Counted from the stretch's first letter, positions 23,001-33,970 are shown. The stretch: 64,000 nt of DNA from Cymodocea nodosa (GCA_036874045.1 CM072347.1:1614501-1678500); one strand, 5' to 3'. The notes: generated by a model from the sequence alone, not told the origin. Made by a program: numbers and translations.

Positions 23001-26000
23001 ATTCTCATTTAACATTTTATCCATTAGTGTTATTACTGTCTAATTATATTGTTTTGTAACATTCTTCTCATTTCACTGTACCTTTTAGGGTTTTAGGAGA
23101 ATTGCTTTAGGGTGTAGAACAAGTATTTCTGGAGCCTACCTATTGGTTCATGACTGTATTCCTTATGAACTAGTGGTGGGTTTGTCGAACACTGATTCTC
23201 CTACTTTATAGCATTATCAATTGGATCATCCTTTATGTACTAAGTTTTGTCAAGTTCTTCCTTGGAAATTACCTAGCAGCCAATCATCCTCTATTGCCTC
23301 TCCTAAAATAGAATCAGTGCAAGATAATTAGTCTTACAAGCCTCTATAGGTTTACAATTGGTGACAATGTCCTCCAATTGCCCTTGAGCCAATCTCCCTA
23401 TGGTGAGTCTTCTCCTAACCTTACTCAAAATGACCTTCCTATTGCAATCCATAAAGGGACCTGCACCTACACAAACTGTTAGAACCCAAGTATTTTGATA
23501 ATGCAAAAACTATGTGAGGAAACATATTGTATTTCATAGATAAGTCAGTGCAGCATTAGATCAGAAGGTAGATAGAACAAAAACCAAGCAGACGAACAGA
23601 TAGAGAAAGTTCCAGAAGATACTACTTTAAAGCTATAGGAAAATCGGACAGTTACAGGTCCAAAGAGTAAAACAGCAGCAAGTCTATCGGACAGTTTGAA
23701 GGATAACTATCCGATTTTACAAAGCCTTTGGAGAGTTATTTAATCAGACAATTAAGTTAATTGAATGATCAGAGAGTTATGGAGTTAACTATCCGAAAGA
23801 AAAAGGAAAATCGAAAAGTTAGAAAGGCTAACTATCCGAAACTTAAGTCATTCAATTAACCACGTGCAGAAATATAAAACAAAATCTTAAAGGACTTTTC
23901 AGAGAGTTAGATAACTATCCGAGTTTTCTTTCAGAGAGTTAAATAACTATTCGAGTTTTTCAGAAAGTTATAGGTATAACTTTCCAGAACTTAAGTCATC
24001 TTATTATGCACGTGCAAAATGGAGAAGCTGGCAGTTGAAAGCTTAAAAAGAAAAATCAGAGAGTTAGATAACTATCCGAAATGTCAAAGAAAATTTTGAT
24101 AAGTTACAGTTTAACTATCTGAAACTTAAGTTATTGAAATTGCCACGTGCAGAATTCCAGAAAGAAGATCATTTAAGTTTTCGGAGAGTTAGAAAGATAA
24201 CTATCCGAAATTTTAAGAGAGTTTCGATGAGTTACAGTTTAACTATTTGAAACTTAAGTCATTGAATTTCCCACGTGCAAAATTCCAGACAAATGAGTTT
24301 TCGGAGAGTTAGAAAGATAACTATCCGAAAAATGGGAAGTTTCGGTGAGTTACATTCTTAACTATCCGAAACTTAAGTTATTCTTTTATGCACGTGTAGA
24401 ATTGAAGAGATAACTGTCGAAGACTTAAAAGAAAGTTCAGAGAGTTACAATAGTTAACTATCCGAAAGTCAGGAGCTCTTTTCGGTAAGTTGAATACAAG
24501 ACTCCAAACACTTGATATTACACGTGAGCAACTTAAAATCTTCACGTGACTCAGATAATAGAATTTGAGTGATGAATCGGTAAATTATGGATGCTTTTCG
24601 ATAAGTTATTTTTATTACCATCCGAAAGCCTGAGATTTTCGGAAGGTTACTTACTGAACATCAGACAGAACAGTAACTTACCATATTTAGGTCTGATTAT
24701 TTACCAAGTACAACAGAATACATCCGTTGAAAGAAAAATATGATCGTTATACCTTTGGTATAAATATGAGGAGTTTAAGAGAGGAATAAAGATATATAAC
24801 GTATATACCACATACAATGAGCTATACTCCAATTCCAATTACATTCAAGTCTGCAAACAGTGAAGCATATTCTAAAGATATACTGCAGAAAAAACTTTGT
24901 TCGCCAAAACTCTGATTGAAAGATTCAAGATGTTGGTTCGTGGCTTCTACCTGAAAGCTACATTCAGTTGTTGGTTTGAGTTTTGACCTGAAAATTCTAG
25001 AGGTTGGTTTACTAAAGTTTGTACTTGAAAACTTCTGTGTTGTTGGTTCTTGCTTTGACCTAAAAATAAGTGTGTAAGTGTTGAAATACTTAGTGAAGCC
25101 CAAGTGAATCTTGGAGGTGGACTAGTTAAGTTAGTGAACTACCTAAAAATTGTTGTGTGTTATCTTTCTTTACTGCTTTGAATTCGTTTAATATCATCTC
25201 ATTTCATTACTATTTGAATCACTTGATTCAACATTCAAAAGAATATAAAAAAATTTACACACATTCACCATTCACCCCTCCTTTGGTGAGTCTACCGATC
25301 CTAACACAAACCACCTTTTATCTAATGTCATCAACTATGCTAACTTTGCCAATACCTTCTAAAAATTTGCCTTAGTTATTTTTGTAGAATCTTTACCTAA
25401 GAATCATCATGAGGCTCTTCAAATTCCTTATTGAAAGACAACTATGGATGAAGAGAAGAAAACTCTTCTTTATTGTGGCACTTGAGGATTAACACCTTGT
25501 CTTGTGGATACAAATATTATCACTTGTAGATGAGTTTTTACCATCAAACATCTACCAAATAGCAATGTTAAAAGGTATAAGGCTCGGTTGGTGGTTCGTA
25601 GCTTCATACAACAATATGAGGTTGATTATGCTGAAACATTTTCTCTTGTTGCCTGATTGGACTTTGTCTAAGTGATTCTCTCTATGGAGATGAATAATTC
25701 TTGGCTTCTTGTTCAACTTGATGTTAAAAATGCATTTCTGTATGGTGATTTAGATGAATAGGTTTTCATGGAACAACTTTTTGGATATGTTGCTCAAGGG
25801 GAGAACCAAGTCTGTTTGCTTCATAAGGTACTTTATAAACTCAAACAAAGTCCAAAGGCTTGATTTGAGAAGTTTAGTAAAGTCATATGGAGTGATGGTT
25901 TTGACAGCTATAGTGTTGATCATTCAATATTTGTTAAATATACTTCAAGAGATATTGTTATTCTCACAATTATGTTGATAATATGTTACCAACTAGAGAT

Positions 26001-29000
26001 GACATTCAAGGCATTGAAGAAACTAAATAGTTTCTACAACATAACTTTACCACAAGAGATATGGGAAAACTTAGGTATTTTCTAGACATTGAGTTTAACT
26101 ATTCTAAATGTCGTCTATTTCTATCTCAAATGAAGTATGCACTTGATTTGCTAAAAGAGACAAGACTTGAATGGTGTAAACTTGAGAGCACTCCTATAAA
26201 ACAAAATCACTCATTATAGGATGAAGACTCTTTAGAGTATGATGATCTAGGGAAGTACAAAGGACTCATTGGGAAGTTGATCTACTTAAGTCACTTGATT
26301 AGATATTAACTATGCTGTGAATCTTCTTAGTCAATTCATGCATGCTTCAAAGGAGTGGTTAGGAACGCCAATGACCATTTCAAGGTAGCATTTTATAATT
26401 TCTATGAAAAGGGTACTTGTCTTATGGAAGAAGCTTAGGTGCTCTTGGATGGATTACTTTTTTGCCTTCATATCAACATACCTCTTTGTGAAGTAGAAAT
26501 AGATATTGACTCTTAGATCTTACATTACGGGTTTGTTTGTGCATTTAGAATTGAATCTGATAGAATTTGAATTCTACAGAGTTTGATAGAAATAGAATTC
26601 GAAATTCAAGTGTTTGTCCAAGTTTAAGAATTTGACGAAAATTGAAATTTAGATATTTGTGCATATTACAAAATTGAATACAATTGATTTTTAATAAAAT
26701 TTTTAATTAATGAATTGAAGTAATTAGTCAAAATGTAATTAATTAATGAATTACTTACATTAATCAATTAACAAGTTATAAAATTAGATCTTTATATATC
26801 ATTTATTAATTAATTAAGTATATATCATTTATCAAAACTAAGTATATGTAAAAATATAAGTATATATCTACATTCATGTATTCCATGATTATTCTTGAGA
26901 TCATAATATTTAAAAGTAGAAGATCTTAGTTGAAATTGTAAAATAAGATTATCATGTCACCACTATAAAATAAGATTTTAGTTAAAATCATTATTGTATG
27001 TTTGAATTCTGAAAGATTTCGTACTTAGGACTTGGGAAATTTCAACTAGAGATGAAATTCATTTTTTGTTGAAAAATGATTTCCATTTGTGTGCAAATAG
27101 GCTCCTATTGGAATCTGATGAAAAATGAATTCCTTTCTATTAGATTCTAGTTGTACAAATCCTCCCTAAGCTACGATGGACAAATGATGTCCTTTGGGTG
27201 TTAACTATTATGGTTGGGTGAATATTTTAAATCTCTCATTACAAATCCAATCAATATCCAAAGTCTTCAGGGAAGAAAATAGGGTAGCTAATTCTTTGAC
27301 AAAGAAGGTATGGTGCACAAGTGCTTCAAAGTTTTTCTATGATATTTCTGATTTACCTAAGTAAACCTAAGGGAACATTACCCTTGATAGATGCAACATC
27401 CCTTGTCCTAGGATAGTGTGACTCTCTATCCCCTTTTTTGTTTTGTATTTTCTTTTATGTAGGGTTTTAGTTTAGTCCCTCCTACTTGTACTTTACTTTG
27501 GGCCTCCACCCGATGAATAAATTGAGGATCTTTAGCAAAAGGGAAGTCGCATTTCAATATATAACAAGTTATATTTGAATAGAGTCTAGGTTACTGTTTA
27601 ATATATATCACGTTCATTTCAATAAAATTTAGGTTATAGGTCAATATATTTTATGTTATATTTCAATAGAAACCAGATTATGCTTTAATATATATTTGGT
27701 TACATTTCACCAGTTCTTTTTTACTTTTTTTGAACTTCCAGCATTTTTTGCATATTAGTTTTTTATTTTTTCTTTCTCTCCCTCCTTTTTTCCTCTCTTT
27801 TCTCTCTCTCATTTTTCTCTCTTTTCTCTTTTTTTCTTCTCTTTTCTCTTTCTCCCTCTCCTTTTTCTTTCCTATTTTTGTCATTCACATGTCTCTCCTT
27901 TTCTTTTTCTCTCTCTTCTCTCTCCCCCACACTTTCATCCATCTATCTCTCTCACCCTTTTCAACCCTAATGGTTGAAGGGGGAATGATGGTGAAAAAAA
28001 TGAGGGAAAAATTGGAAGGTAACACAATGACAATGACGTTGGGTGTAATGCCTAACTCATCTAGAGATGACATCACAAATCACATCTCATCTCCAATGGC
28101 TCAAGTATCTCATAAGACTTTGATAGGATCGATGGCGACAATGAGCCTTGGTGTGTAAAACAAAAGGAAAAGGTGAGAAGGGAAAAAGGGCTGGCAGGGA
28201 GAGAGAGGGGTAGGCAGTGTAAGGGGGATAACACCAAGAGCTAATGGTAGAAAGGAGGTTTAGAGACCCTCATGGTGGTGGATTGGGCTGACCGGTAGGT
28301 GAAAAAAATTAGGGCCATCGATGGTAGGAGGTGGAGGTAGGGTTCAACATTGGCAGCACAATTTAAAAGTACAAGTGGATTTCATATCGACCCTATTCAA
28401 AATTAATGTCGAACCAAACTGATTTTTGAAACTATGCATATTGGAAGTGAAGATCATGGTAAGTTGGATGCAATTAGTGTCACTTCATCTACAAAAATTT
28501 GAGCAATGAAAATCCTATTGTAGAATGGATGCAAGATAATGACAAACCTATTCTTGACAAAGATGTTAGAAGGTTAGACGAGAATATTGCAAAGCAATTA
28601 AGTTTGAATATTAATGAGTACATGAGCTCCTCTCAAAAATCTTGTAGTGTTGGAAAAAGTCCAAACTTAGGGTCAAACACAAACTCCAAATAAGATCATG
28701 GCTAAAAAGTGAAAACCAAATAAGATCCCTTCAATAGGTATGCCCATTCCTCTCCCTAACACATGCATGTTTTGAATGAGAAAATTGAATTGATGGGTTT
28801 TCTTTTAAATAATTTAAGTATTTCAAAATTAATTCATTAAAAGTTTCTTTCCACACATATCAAAATATGGTTCTAAAATTACAAGTTATGCTAAAAATTA
28901 TGGTAAATCTTTTCAATATTCAACAAACTTGCCAGTCATGTATTTAAGGTTTAAACTAGTAAGAGTGAATTTCTTATGCAAATTATGGCTTTTCTTGTTA

Positions 29001-29210
29001 TAATGTTCTAGGGGAATGTCATGGTTAGAGACTTCAATATAAAAAAGGAAGCCGATGGAGTTCCCTTCAGACCAATCAAAAGGCAATACAAAGCCACTGC
29101 CATTAATAATTTTCTTGAAATCCACTTCTTTTGGTCTGGAAAGGGTAGTTGTTGTATTCCCATATCAGGTACCTATGGACCGTTGATATCAGCTATTAAT
29201 GTTACCCCAG
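17020..29210 (+). CDS. Copy 1: malectin domain, two exons split by an 11.6-kb intron
   Basis: Exon 17020-17399 (380 nt) encodes the first part of the malectin domain ('FAINCGG', 'YYGLGMENGPY', 'GRRVFDIYIQ'). Exon 29012-29210 (199 nt) encodes the rest ('NVMVRDFNIKKEADG', 'FFWSGKGSCCIP', 'YGPLISAINVTP'). Malectin is a carbohydrate-binding fold common in plant wall-sensing receptors. Copy 1 is the only one of the three copies seen here with the second exon in frame. The intron is filled by LINE and copia pieces but keeps its donor (gtatgc) and acceptor (ttctag). Confidence 0.85.
17400..18838. other. Start of intron 17, partly ancestral
   Basis: 17400-17790 matches the start of the same intron in copy 2 (39888-40222), so it is ancestral intron. 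17790-18838 has no coding signal or family that I recognise. Confidence 0.55.
18839..20480 (+). mobile_element. L1-type LINE reverse transcriptase fragment
   Basis: In several broken frames this reads as an L1-clade ORF2: 'LIPNVENPMEF', 'TQGAFIKNWSVFDNVALIQEL', 'RGLRQGDPLSLGLFILVKEVL', then the catalytic-loop region 'SHLLYVDNTILFIND' (FADD replaced by YVDN). A zf-RVT-like tail 'FKWMWTSNGDLTIKSMWEL' ends near 20480. It lacks the endonuclease and RNase H. It lies sense-strand in intron 17 of copy 1. Confidence 0.8.
20490..21905 (-). mobile_element. Ty1/copia fragment, antisense
   Basis: Minus-strand copia pol, broken by frameshifts: reverse transcriptase from about 21905 ('AVYVDDTLLIDDDKDVL' at 21583 downward), then 'YSDASYADDKSNRKSISGYY' and RNase H ('MHCDNKITIYIASNDVFHEQTKHIEVD', 20945-20715). 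A polypurine run (minus GCGAGGGAG at 20615-20623) and an LTR start (minus TGTTAGAAC at 20614) mark its 3' end. gag, integrase and the 5' LTR are missing. Confidence 0.8.
23477..25306 (+). mobile_element. Solo LTR of a copia-type element, 1830 bp
   Basis: It begins TGTTAGAACCC and ends GATCCTAACA, with the inverted ends TGTTAG/CTAACA. It is flanked by perfect 5-bp direct repeats CAAAC (23472-23476 and 25307-25311). No internal coding region remains, as expected after recombination between two LTRs. The host sequence is the older copia at 21914-26344. The start 'TGTTAGAACCCAAGTATTTTGATAATGCAAAA' type is common in long copia LTRs; the exact family is inferred. Confidence 0.85.
23861..24548 (+). 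repeat. Degenerate tandem array with CACGTG cores inside the solo LTR
   Basis: Repeats of roughly 120-150 bp, each with 'gagagttagataactatccga', 'aaacttaagtcatt' and a CACGTG. CACGTG starts at 23861, 24009, 24144, 24272, 24391, 24521 and 24543. CACGTG is the G-box core bound by bZIP and bHLH factors in plants. In the U3 region of an LTR such arrays often act as enhancers; that role is inference here. Confidence 0.75.
26345..27541 (+). mobile_element. L1-type LINE 3' end, split by a MITE-like insert
   Basis: RNase H-domain text runs on either side of an insert. Before it: 'FKVAFYNFYEKGTCL', 'EVEIDIDS'. After it: 'REENRVANSLTKKVW' near 27275-27315. A LINE-style 3' UTR follows ('gggcctccacccgatgaat') and ends in 'agcaaaa' near 27541. 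It is 5'-truncated and decayed, in sense orientation in intron 17. Confidence 0.65.
26528..27172. mobile_element. MITE-like insertion inside the LINE
   Basis: About 645 bp of AT-rich, non-coding DNA that begins 'gggtttgtttgtgca' and ends 'tgtacaaatcctccc', an imperfect inverted terminal repeat. 'TTA'-like and 'TAA' flanks recall Tourist/Harbinger MITEs. Subterminal 'tgtgca' words recur. The LINE reading resumes after it. Class assignment is tentative. Confidence 0.45.
27716..27960 (+). repeat. Polypyrimidine tract
   Basis: About 245 bp almost entirely of C and T (mostly T/CT runs) on the plus strand. Any open frame here is low-complexity and not a gene. Confidence 0.8.
27961..29011. other. 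End of intron 17 of copy 1
   Basis: 27961-28860 shows no feature I can name. From about 28955 the sequence matches the end of the same intron in copy 2 (about 42375-42439), giving the ancestral acceptor. Confidence 0.5.
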
Positions 29211-29329
29211 GTATGCTGAATTGGTGACATCAAGAACTTGTTTTCATTTTTATCGGTTTATTCCTTTTTTCATAAGAATGATTGGTTTAGGCTTTAGTAA
29301 AAATGCAAGGGCCTATGTTCCTTTTTCAG

Positions 29330-29497
29330 ATTTCAAGCCAACTGTGAGTAACCAGCCACCAAACAATACTTCAAAAAGGAAGGAAATTGCTTTAATTGTT
29401 GGAATTACAGTTGGTATTGTATCTTGTTTCTCACTGTGTATTATTGGAGTTTGTATATGGAGACGAAAAAGGCAAGTGAATATGGATGAGGAAGAAG
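29330..29497 (+). CDS. Copy 1: transmembrane exon
   Basis: The exon (168 nt) starts with a Pro/Asn-rich linker ('PTVSNQPPNNTS'). A hydrophobic helix from about 'IALIVGITVGIVSCFSL' to 'CIIGVCIW' follows, then a basic stop-transfer 'RRKRQ' and an acidic 'MDEEE'. This fits a single-pass type I receptor. Copies 2 (42756-42923) and 3 (60714-60547) have the same 168-nt exon. Confidence 0.85.
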
Positions 29498-29613
29498 GTA
29501 ATTCTTGATGATGCTAAATATAATATTTTTAGGTGACATGGTTGGACATGTACACAAAGATGTTCATTGCAAAGTGTTAGCTTCTGGTTGATATGGTTTT
29601 TCTGAAAATGCAG

Positions 29614-32017
29614 AATTACATGGATTGGTTGCAGTTCTAAATTGTTTGAGCTATGCTGAATTGAAAAGTGCTACAGAAGACTTTCATGAAGCAAATAAAC
29701 TTGGTTCGGGAGGATTTGGAACTGTTTTTAAGGTGATCCTTATAACAAAAATGTGATCAATTACCCTTGGAACCAAGAAATTGCATATTAAAATTTTGCA
29801 CCTCCCTTGATCACATTTCTTACTGGTTTGCCACTTACCAATGGTGACATCCTAGTTTTAGTTCAAAGAGGAATTCGCATAATAAAATGTAACCTTAAAA
29901 ATTCCAATGGAGAAATTGTTGTCACAACTCTCAACTATATTTAATGGACTAGTTTCTTGAGCATATTGCATCAAAAGATCTTAAGTTCACTTATAGCATA
30001 AAAGTTCTTGTCTAATTGGTTGCTATTTTCTAGAAAGTGGATGCTTATCATGTGCATATGTTGATGTTGCCAATTAGTCATGAATCCCCAATTCTAAAAT
30101 TAAATTTCAAAGTATTGGCAACCTTATTAAATTGAGTTTATTCTTGCCAATAACTGTAATTAACAGTCAAAAAACGTCTAATCCACTAGGTGTGGAAACA
30201 TAGACTTTTATGTAGGCACAAATATTACCAATATAAAAAAGTCAATACACAACCACAAATTATCCTTAATATTGGATTTCTTAAAAATTTTAATTTTCTG
30301 AATTTCTGTCATTTGAAATATGCAGACCTCTTAACGGGATTTTATACTAATGTAATGCCACTTTGGGCATCTTTGTTAGATTCATATGAAACGTTTCTCA
30401 TTGTTTCATTTTCATGTATATAGATGAATTCATTGATTCCTGCATAACTACTTAACTTTATTTTAAATTAATTATGCACTTGTATCTATGAGAATCCTTT
30501 TCAAAGATTTTAAGTTTCATGGGAATCCGCTAAATCGAAACATTGTAAATTAAGTTGATATTTCACATTCATAGTTTCCATTTTGTTTGTCAATTTTATT
30601 TGTTAGGGCATACTTAATGATGGAACTCCAGTGGCTGTAAAGCAACTCTCAATGTGTTCTCTTCAAGGAAAAAAACAGTTTGTCACTGAGGTTGCTACCA
30701 TATCAATAGTGAAACATCGAAATCTTGTAAAATTGCTTGGCTGCTGCTTTGAAGAAAACAGGAGGCTTCTAATCTACGAATACCTGGAAAATGGGAGTCT
30801 TGATAGAGTTCTTTTTGGTATGCAGCCAAAGACATAATACTCTAATTTCTAGCTTTTTTAGGGTGGTAGAAATTCATCACAACCACTAATCACCACTATG
30901 GTACTCCCATTCTTCAAAATTTACACCTAGTTTTTGAACATACATCTCAAATTAGTAATCAAAATTATAATTTATTCCCTAAATTTTATGACAAATACTG
31001 CAGGAAAAAGTAAATTACAGCTTGACTGGCCAACACGATCTGCAATATGCTTGGACATAGCAAAGGGAATTGCATATCTTCATGAAGAATCAAATGCTCG
31101 GATTATTCATAGAAATGTCAAGTCCAGCAACATTCTTCTTGATAATGATCTCAATCCCAAAATATCAGATTTTGGTTTAGCGAAGCTCTTTGATGACAGG
31201 TTGATGCATATTAGCACAAGGGTTGCTGGCACAATGTAAGAACTACTACTCAATTGTTAAAAATCTAAATTCCATAAGTAAAAATGGATATTTTAGCATT
31301 CAGATAAGAAGAAAGCAAATTTTCTATCTACTTGCAGTGGCTATCTTGCACCAGAATATGCCATGAGAGGGCATCTAACAGAAAAGGTTGATGTATTCAG
31401 TTTCGGAATTGTTATTCTTGAGGTTATATGTGGAAGGCCAAACACTGATGCAAGCATAGATGCAAAGAAGATGTGCCTTATTGAATGGGTATGTATCCTC
31501 ACTTGACACCATGTTACCTGTATACTTTGGTTTACATGTTAATTTTATTACCAAGAATGCTAATGTTAAATGTTGGTTGTTTGCTAGAACAAACAAAGTG
31601 TAGTGTAATTGGTGCATTATGCTACAATAATGTTCTAGAAAATGTTATGTAGGTTGATTTCATATTTGAAATTGACAGGCCTGGAGATTACATGAGGAGA
31701 AGAATGATTTGGAAATGTTGGATCCAACATTACCATACTTCGATAGAGAAGAAGCCAGTGGGATGATCACTATAGCTTTTTTATGCACACAGGTGAATCC
31801 CATGATGCGACCTCCCATGTCGAGGGTTGTCGCCATGCTGATCGGAGACGTAGAGGTCACTGATATCCCTTCCAAGCCTTCATACTTGACAGACTGGCAG
31901 TTTGATGATTTGTCTAGCCAAACCATTGATGCAGCATTAGGCGCGAGCCCAGAAGCCATATGCAGCCCATCACTTCCACCTTCCCTTGGTATGTCGAATT
32001 CTAGAGAAGGGCCCTGA
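29614..32017 (+). CDS. Copy 1: kinase domain with HRD-to-HRN change
   Basis: There are five exons: 29614-29732, 30607-30817, 31004-31235, 31338-31488 and 31679-32017. Visible motifs are the glycine loop 'LGSGGFGTVFK', the ATP-binding Lys in 'VAVKQL', the alphaC Glu in 'FVTEVATIS', 'DFGLAK', '[23 protein letters not shown]' and the C-lobe Arg in 'RPPMSRVV'. The catalytic loop reads 'IIHRNVKSSNILL', so the proton-acceptor Asp is Asn; copies 2 and 3 have HRD. This predicts a catalytically impaired kinase or pseudokinase. The stop is TGA at 32015-32017. Confidence 0.85.
29733..30606. other. Kinase intron of copy 1
   Basis: An intron conserved with copy 2 (43159-43940) and copy 3 (60312-59388). 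Nothing else is seen. A segment of about 250 bp near 29930-30150 is shared with copy 3 but missing from copy 2. Confidence 0.6.
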
Positions 32018-32188
32018 GGCTTGTTCGCTTGTGCATCACATCTCCACTGGATGGTCATGAAAGTTGGATGTGCTTTCTTTGTTATCTTCCCAAAAACTCA
32101 CTCGGACTTTCCCAAACCTTGTTTAGTGTCTTATCAGCACTTACTATTCTTCTACAAATTGAGCTGTGTAAGAAGGTCAACTTAACTC

Positions 32189-32194
32189 AATAAA
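32189..32194 (+). terminator. Polyadenylation signal of copy 1
   Basis: AATAAA about 170 nt after the stop. The matching site in copy 2 reads AATAAG, and copy 3 keeps AATAAA. Confidence 0.55.
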
Positions 32195-33804
32195 TAGAGA
32201 AGGTGAAAATTACTGTAATTACCAAAGGGTCAATGGATGTACCGTAATTACCAGCTGAGTGATTAATGTAGCCTCTGTAATCTTATTGAGTCTCAGATTC
32301 AACCATACAACGATAGTGTTTTTGTCTGAACTCATGATGTTTTCCATCACATATAAGAGCAGAAGGTTTATTGTGTTATCCTCTTATTATCATTGCAAGT
32401 TTCTTTTTGTACTCATCTCTGTCACATTCCTAGGCTTCACAAAGCAATTTAACCGTTTTCACATTTGAACAGCTTCTTTGTGTGATGGATTTGGTAGTAT
32501 TCTTGTCATTTCTTTGTCCAGGCAGCTCCTAACTAGAGAATCCTGAAAGCCTTTTTCCGATTATGAATACCTTTTCTTCCTATATATAAAGTTAGAGATG
32601 GATATCCATCATTCCTTGAGACGGCAGATGGCTTTGGCATCAACTACTTAAAAACATTTACTTCCTAATCTATTTGCTATTGCTAAAAATACCAAGACTA
32701 CTTTTGCATCTTCATGCAAAAACTCTATATCAACTTTCTCTTCATGTAACAGTAATATTAAGACAATGGCTGACTTAAAATTTTCTTCTGTGGTGAGTCA
32801 CTAATTAAAATATCATTTTATGCACGCTTGTCTGTTATTATTATTATTTTTATTTTTTTTGAAAGTAAAACAAATTTGTTGATCATTAATTTCAAATGAC
32901 GTGAACATAATTTCTTGATTCTCGATAAATTAAAGCCTTTTCCCAAACCCATAAAATGTCATAAACCTTCTGGATTTCCCATATAAAACATCCTTACCAA
33001 GCATGTGAAAATTTTATTTTATTTTATTTGGATAATAGTAAAGCTTGAAATAGATTGTAAATACTATATTTATTTATTCCTCAGTTTCGTACCTTCAAAG
33101 AAGCCGTGATCTATGATCGTATATTTTGCGTTATATTTCTTGCATATTTTGCGTTATCAGGATTTACTGCATATCCTTATATTAATCTTTTTTTTTATCT
33201 TACAAAATTTAAAAGAAAAAAAAAATCAGTTTTCAGTTTTTTCCTCTTCCATTCTTTAGAAAGTTTGAAAAGTAAATAAAAATATTTATATAAAATAGAA
33301 AATTTGAAAAACAATTCTGAACTTTTCTCAGTATAAATATTGAGATTTTTTAGATTTTCTTCTCCTTCTTTTATTCCAAAAGTCTGAAATCTTGTTCCTT
33401 TGCATCTCTTCCGTTTACCCAACATCTCCTTGATGTTCATCAATCTCATCTGTCCTCTGCGTTTACTCACGTTTACCTTTTCTGGCCTCTACCTTTTCTA
33501 GCATGTACTTGAAAAAGATAATAATAAAAAATATTTTTTTAATGAAAAAAAGTACATGTCAGTCTGAAGACTCTATGGTCAATGACAACGAATCTATCGT
33601 CTATGGTGTATGAGTGGTGGGGTCGAGTTTTCAAAACTGGTACGCTGTTGGAGTTGGACTTCCATGTTTGTTTCGTTGAAAAGTAACCTCATCTGTACCA
33701 AAGATGACAAATTGCATTTATTCTCCTGTGTCGTAGACGTTAGTAACACTGTCAGCTCCTTGTTACTTAGCCTTGTTCCTTGTTTCTTGTTCCTCTTTGG
33801 GGAG
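32195..33804. other. Intergenic region between copies 1 and 2
   Basis: 32230-32700 is the 3' flank repeated after copy 2 (45560-46000). The rest would carry the copy 2 promoter. A TATAAATA at 33332 is the best TATA candidate, but it sits about 470 bp before the start codon with several ATGs between, so it is uncertain. Confidence 0.5.
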
Positions 33805-33970
33805 ATGTTGATGATGGAGATGAAGAGTACTGCAGGAACTGCAGCAGCAGCCACCTTCTCTCCACCACATCTGTGTTCCTTAGCATTAATGTTCATTGCT
33901 GCTACTCTGTTCCTCTCCCATGCAGGTGCTCAGATCAGCCAATCGTCTCCCACAACTGACCCAACTGAAG
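33805..33970 (+). CDS. Copy 2: signal peptide exon
   Basis: It encodes a short basic start, a hydrophobic core 'LCSLALMFIAATLFLS' and a likely signal-peptidase site after 'HAGA', then 'QISQSSPTTDPTE'. It ends phase 1 at the donor gtatga. The last 14 nt match the relic left in copy 1 at 161-174. Confidence 0.8.

Larger units (their letters stand above)
21914..26344 (+). mobile_element. Decayed sense copia element, split by a solo LTR
   Basis: A short LTR-like segment (about 21914-22038) is followed by a primer-site-like 'tggtattagag' at 22043. Gag/protease traces follow ('SRASSYISCTCNLFNCLS' near 22815), then reverse transcriptase in 25430-26344 ('LVQLDVKNAFLYGDLDE', 'VLYKLKQSPKA'). Stops and shifts are frequent. 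The solo LTR at 23477-25306 interrupts it, and reading resumes on the other side after one copy of CAAAC. Confidence 0.75.
161..32194 (+). pseudogene. LRR-malectin receptor-like kinase, copy 1, missing start exon
   Basis: A receptor kinase of the LRR-VIII-2 class (like Arabidopsis At1g56140), expected at the plasma membrane. Exons read: relic of exon 1 161-174; 769-970; ten 72-nt LRR exons at 1457-1528, 6530-6601, 6696-6767, 6885-6956, 7066-7137, 7232-7303, 7410-7481, 7649-7720, 15641-15712, 15800-15871; 15962-16027, 16109-16174, 16700-16741, 16840-16904; malectin 17020-17399 and 29012-29210; membrane 29330-29497; kinase 29614-29732, 30607-30817, 31004-31235, 31338-31488, 31679-32017. Phases join correctly and I found no internal stop, about 985 codons. 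The promoter, start codon and signal peptide are gone, replaced by the 3' flank of copy 0. The kinase has HRN instead of HRD. An AATAAA lies at 32189-32194. Intron swelling by transposons makes the locus about 32 kb. It is probably non-functional unless read-through from copy 0 supplies a start. Confidence 0.85.

Noticed and set aside
27678-27884. Long Lys/Arg/Glu-rich frame on the minus strand
   Set aside because: It is the translation of the polypyrimidine tract; pure low complexity.
31660-32058. Antisense frame over the last kinase exon (also at 44994-45320 and 58112-58327)
   Set aside because: It recurs in all copies only because the sense kinase exon is conserved.
33610-33804. Upstream in-frame extension of the copy 2 first exon
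   Set aside because: It would put about 65 residues before the signal peptide. The ATGs from 33805 give a normal secretion signal, so the upstream frame is taken as 5' UTR.
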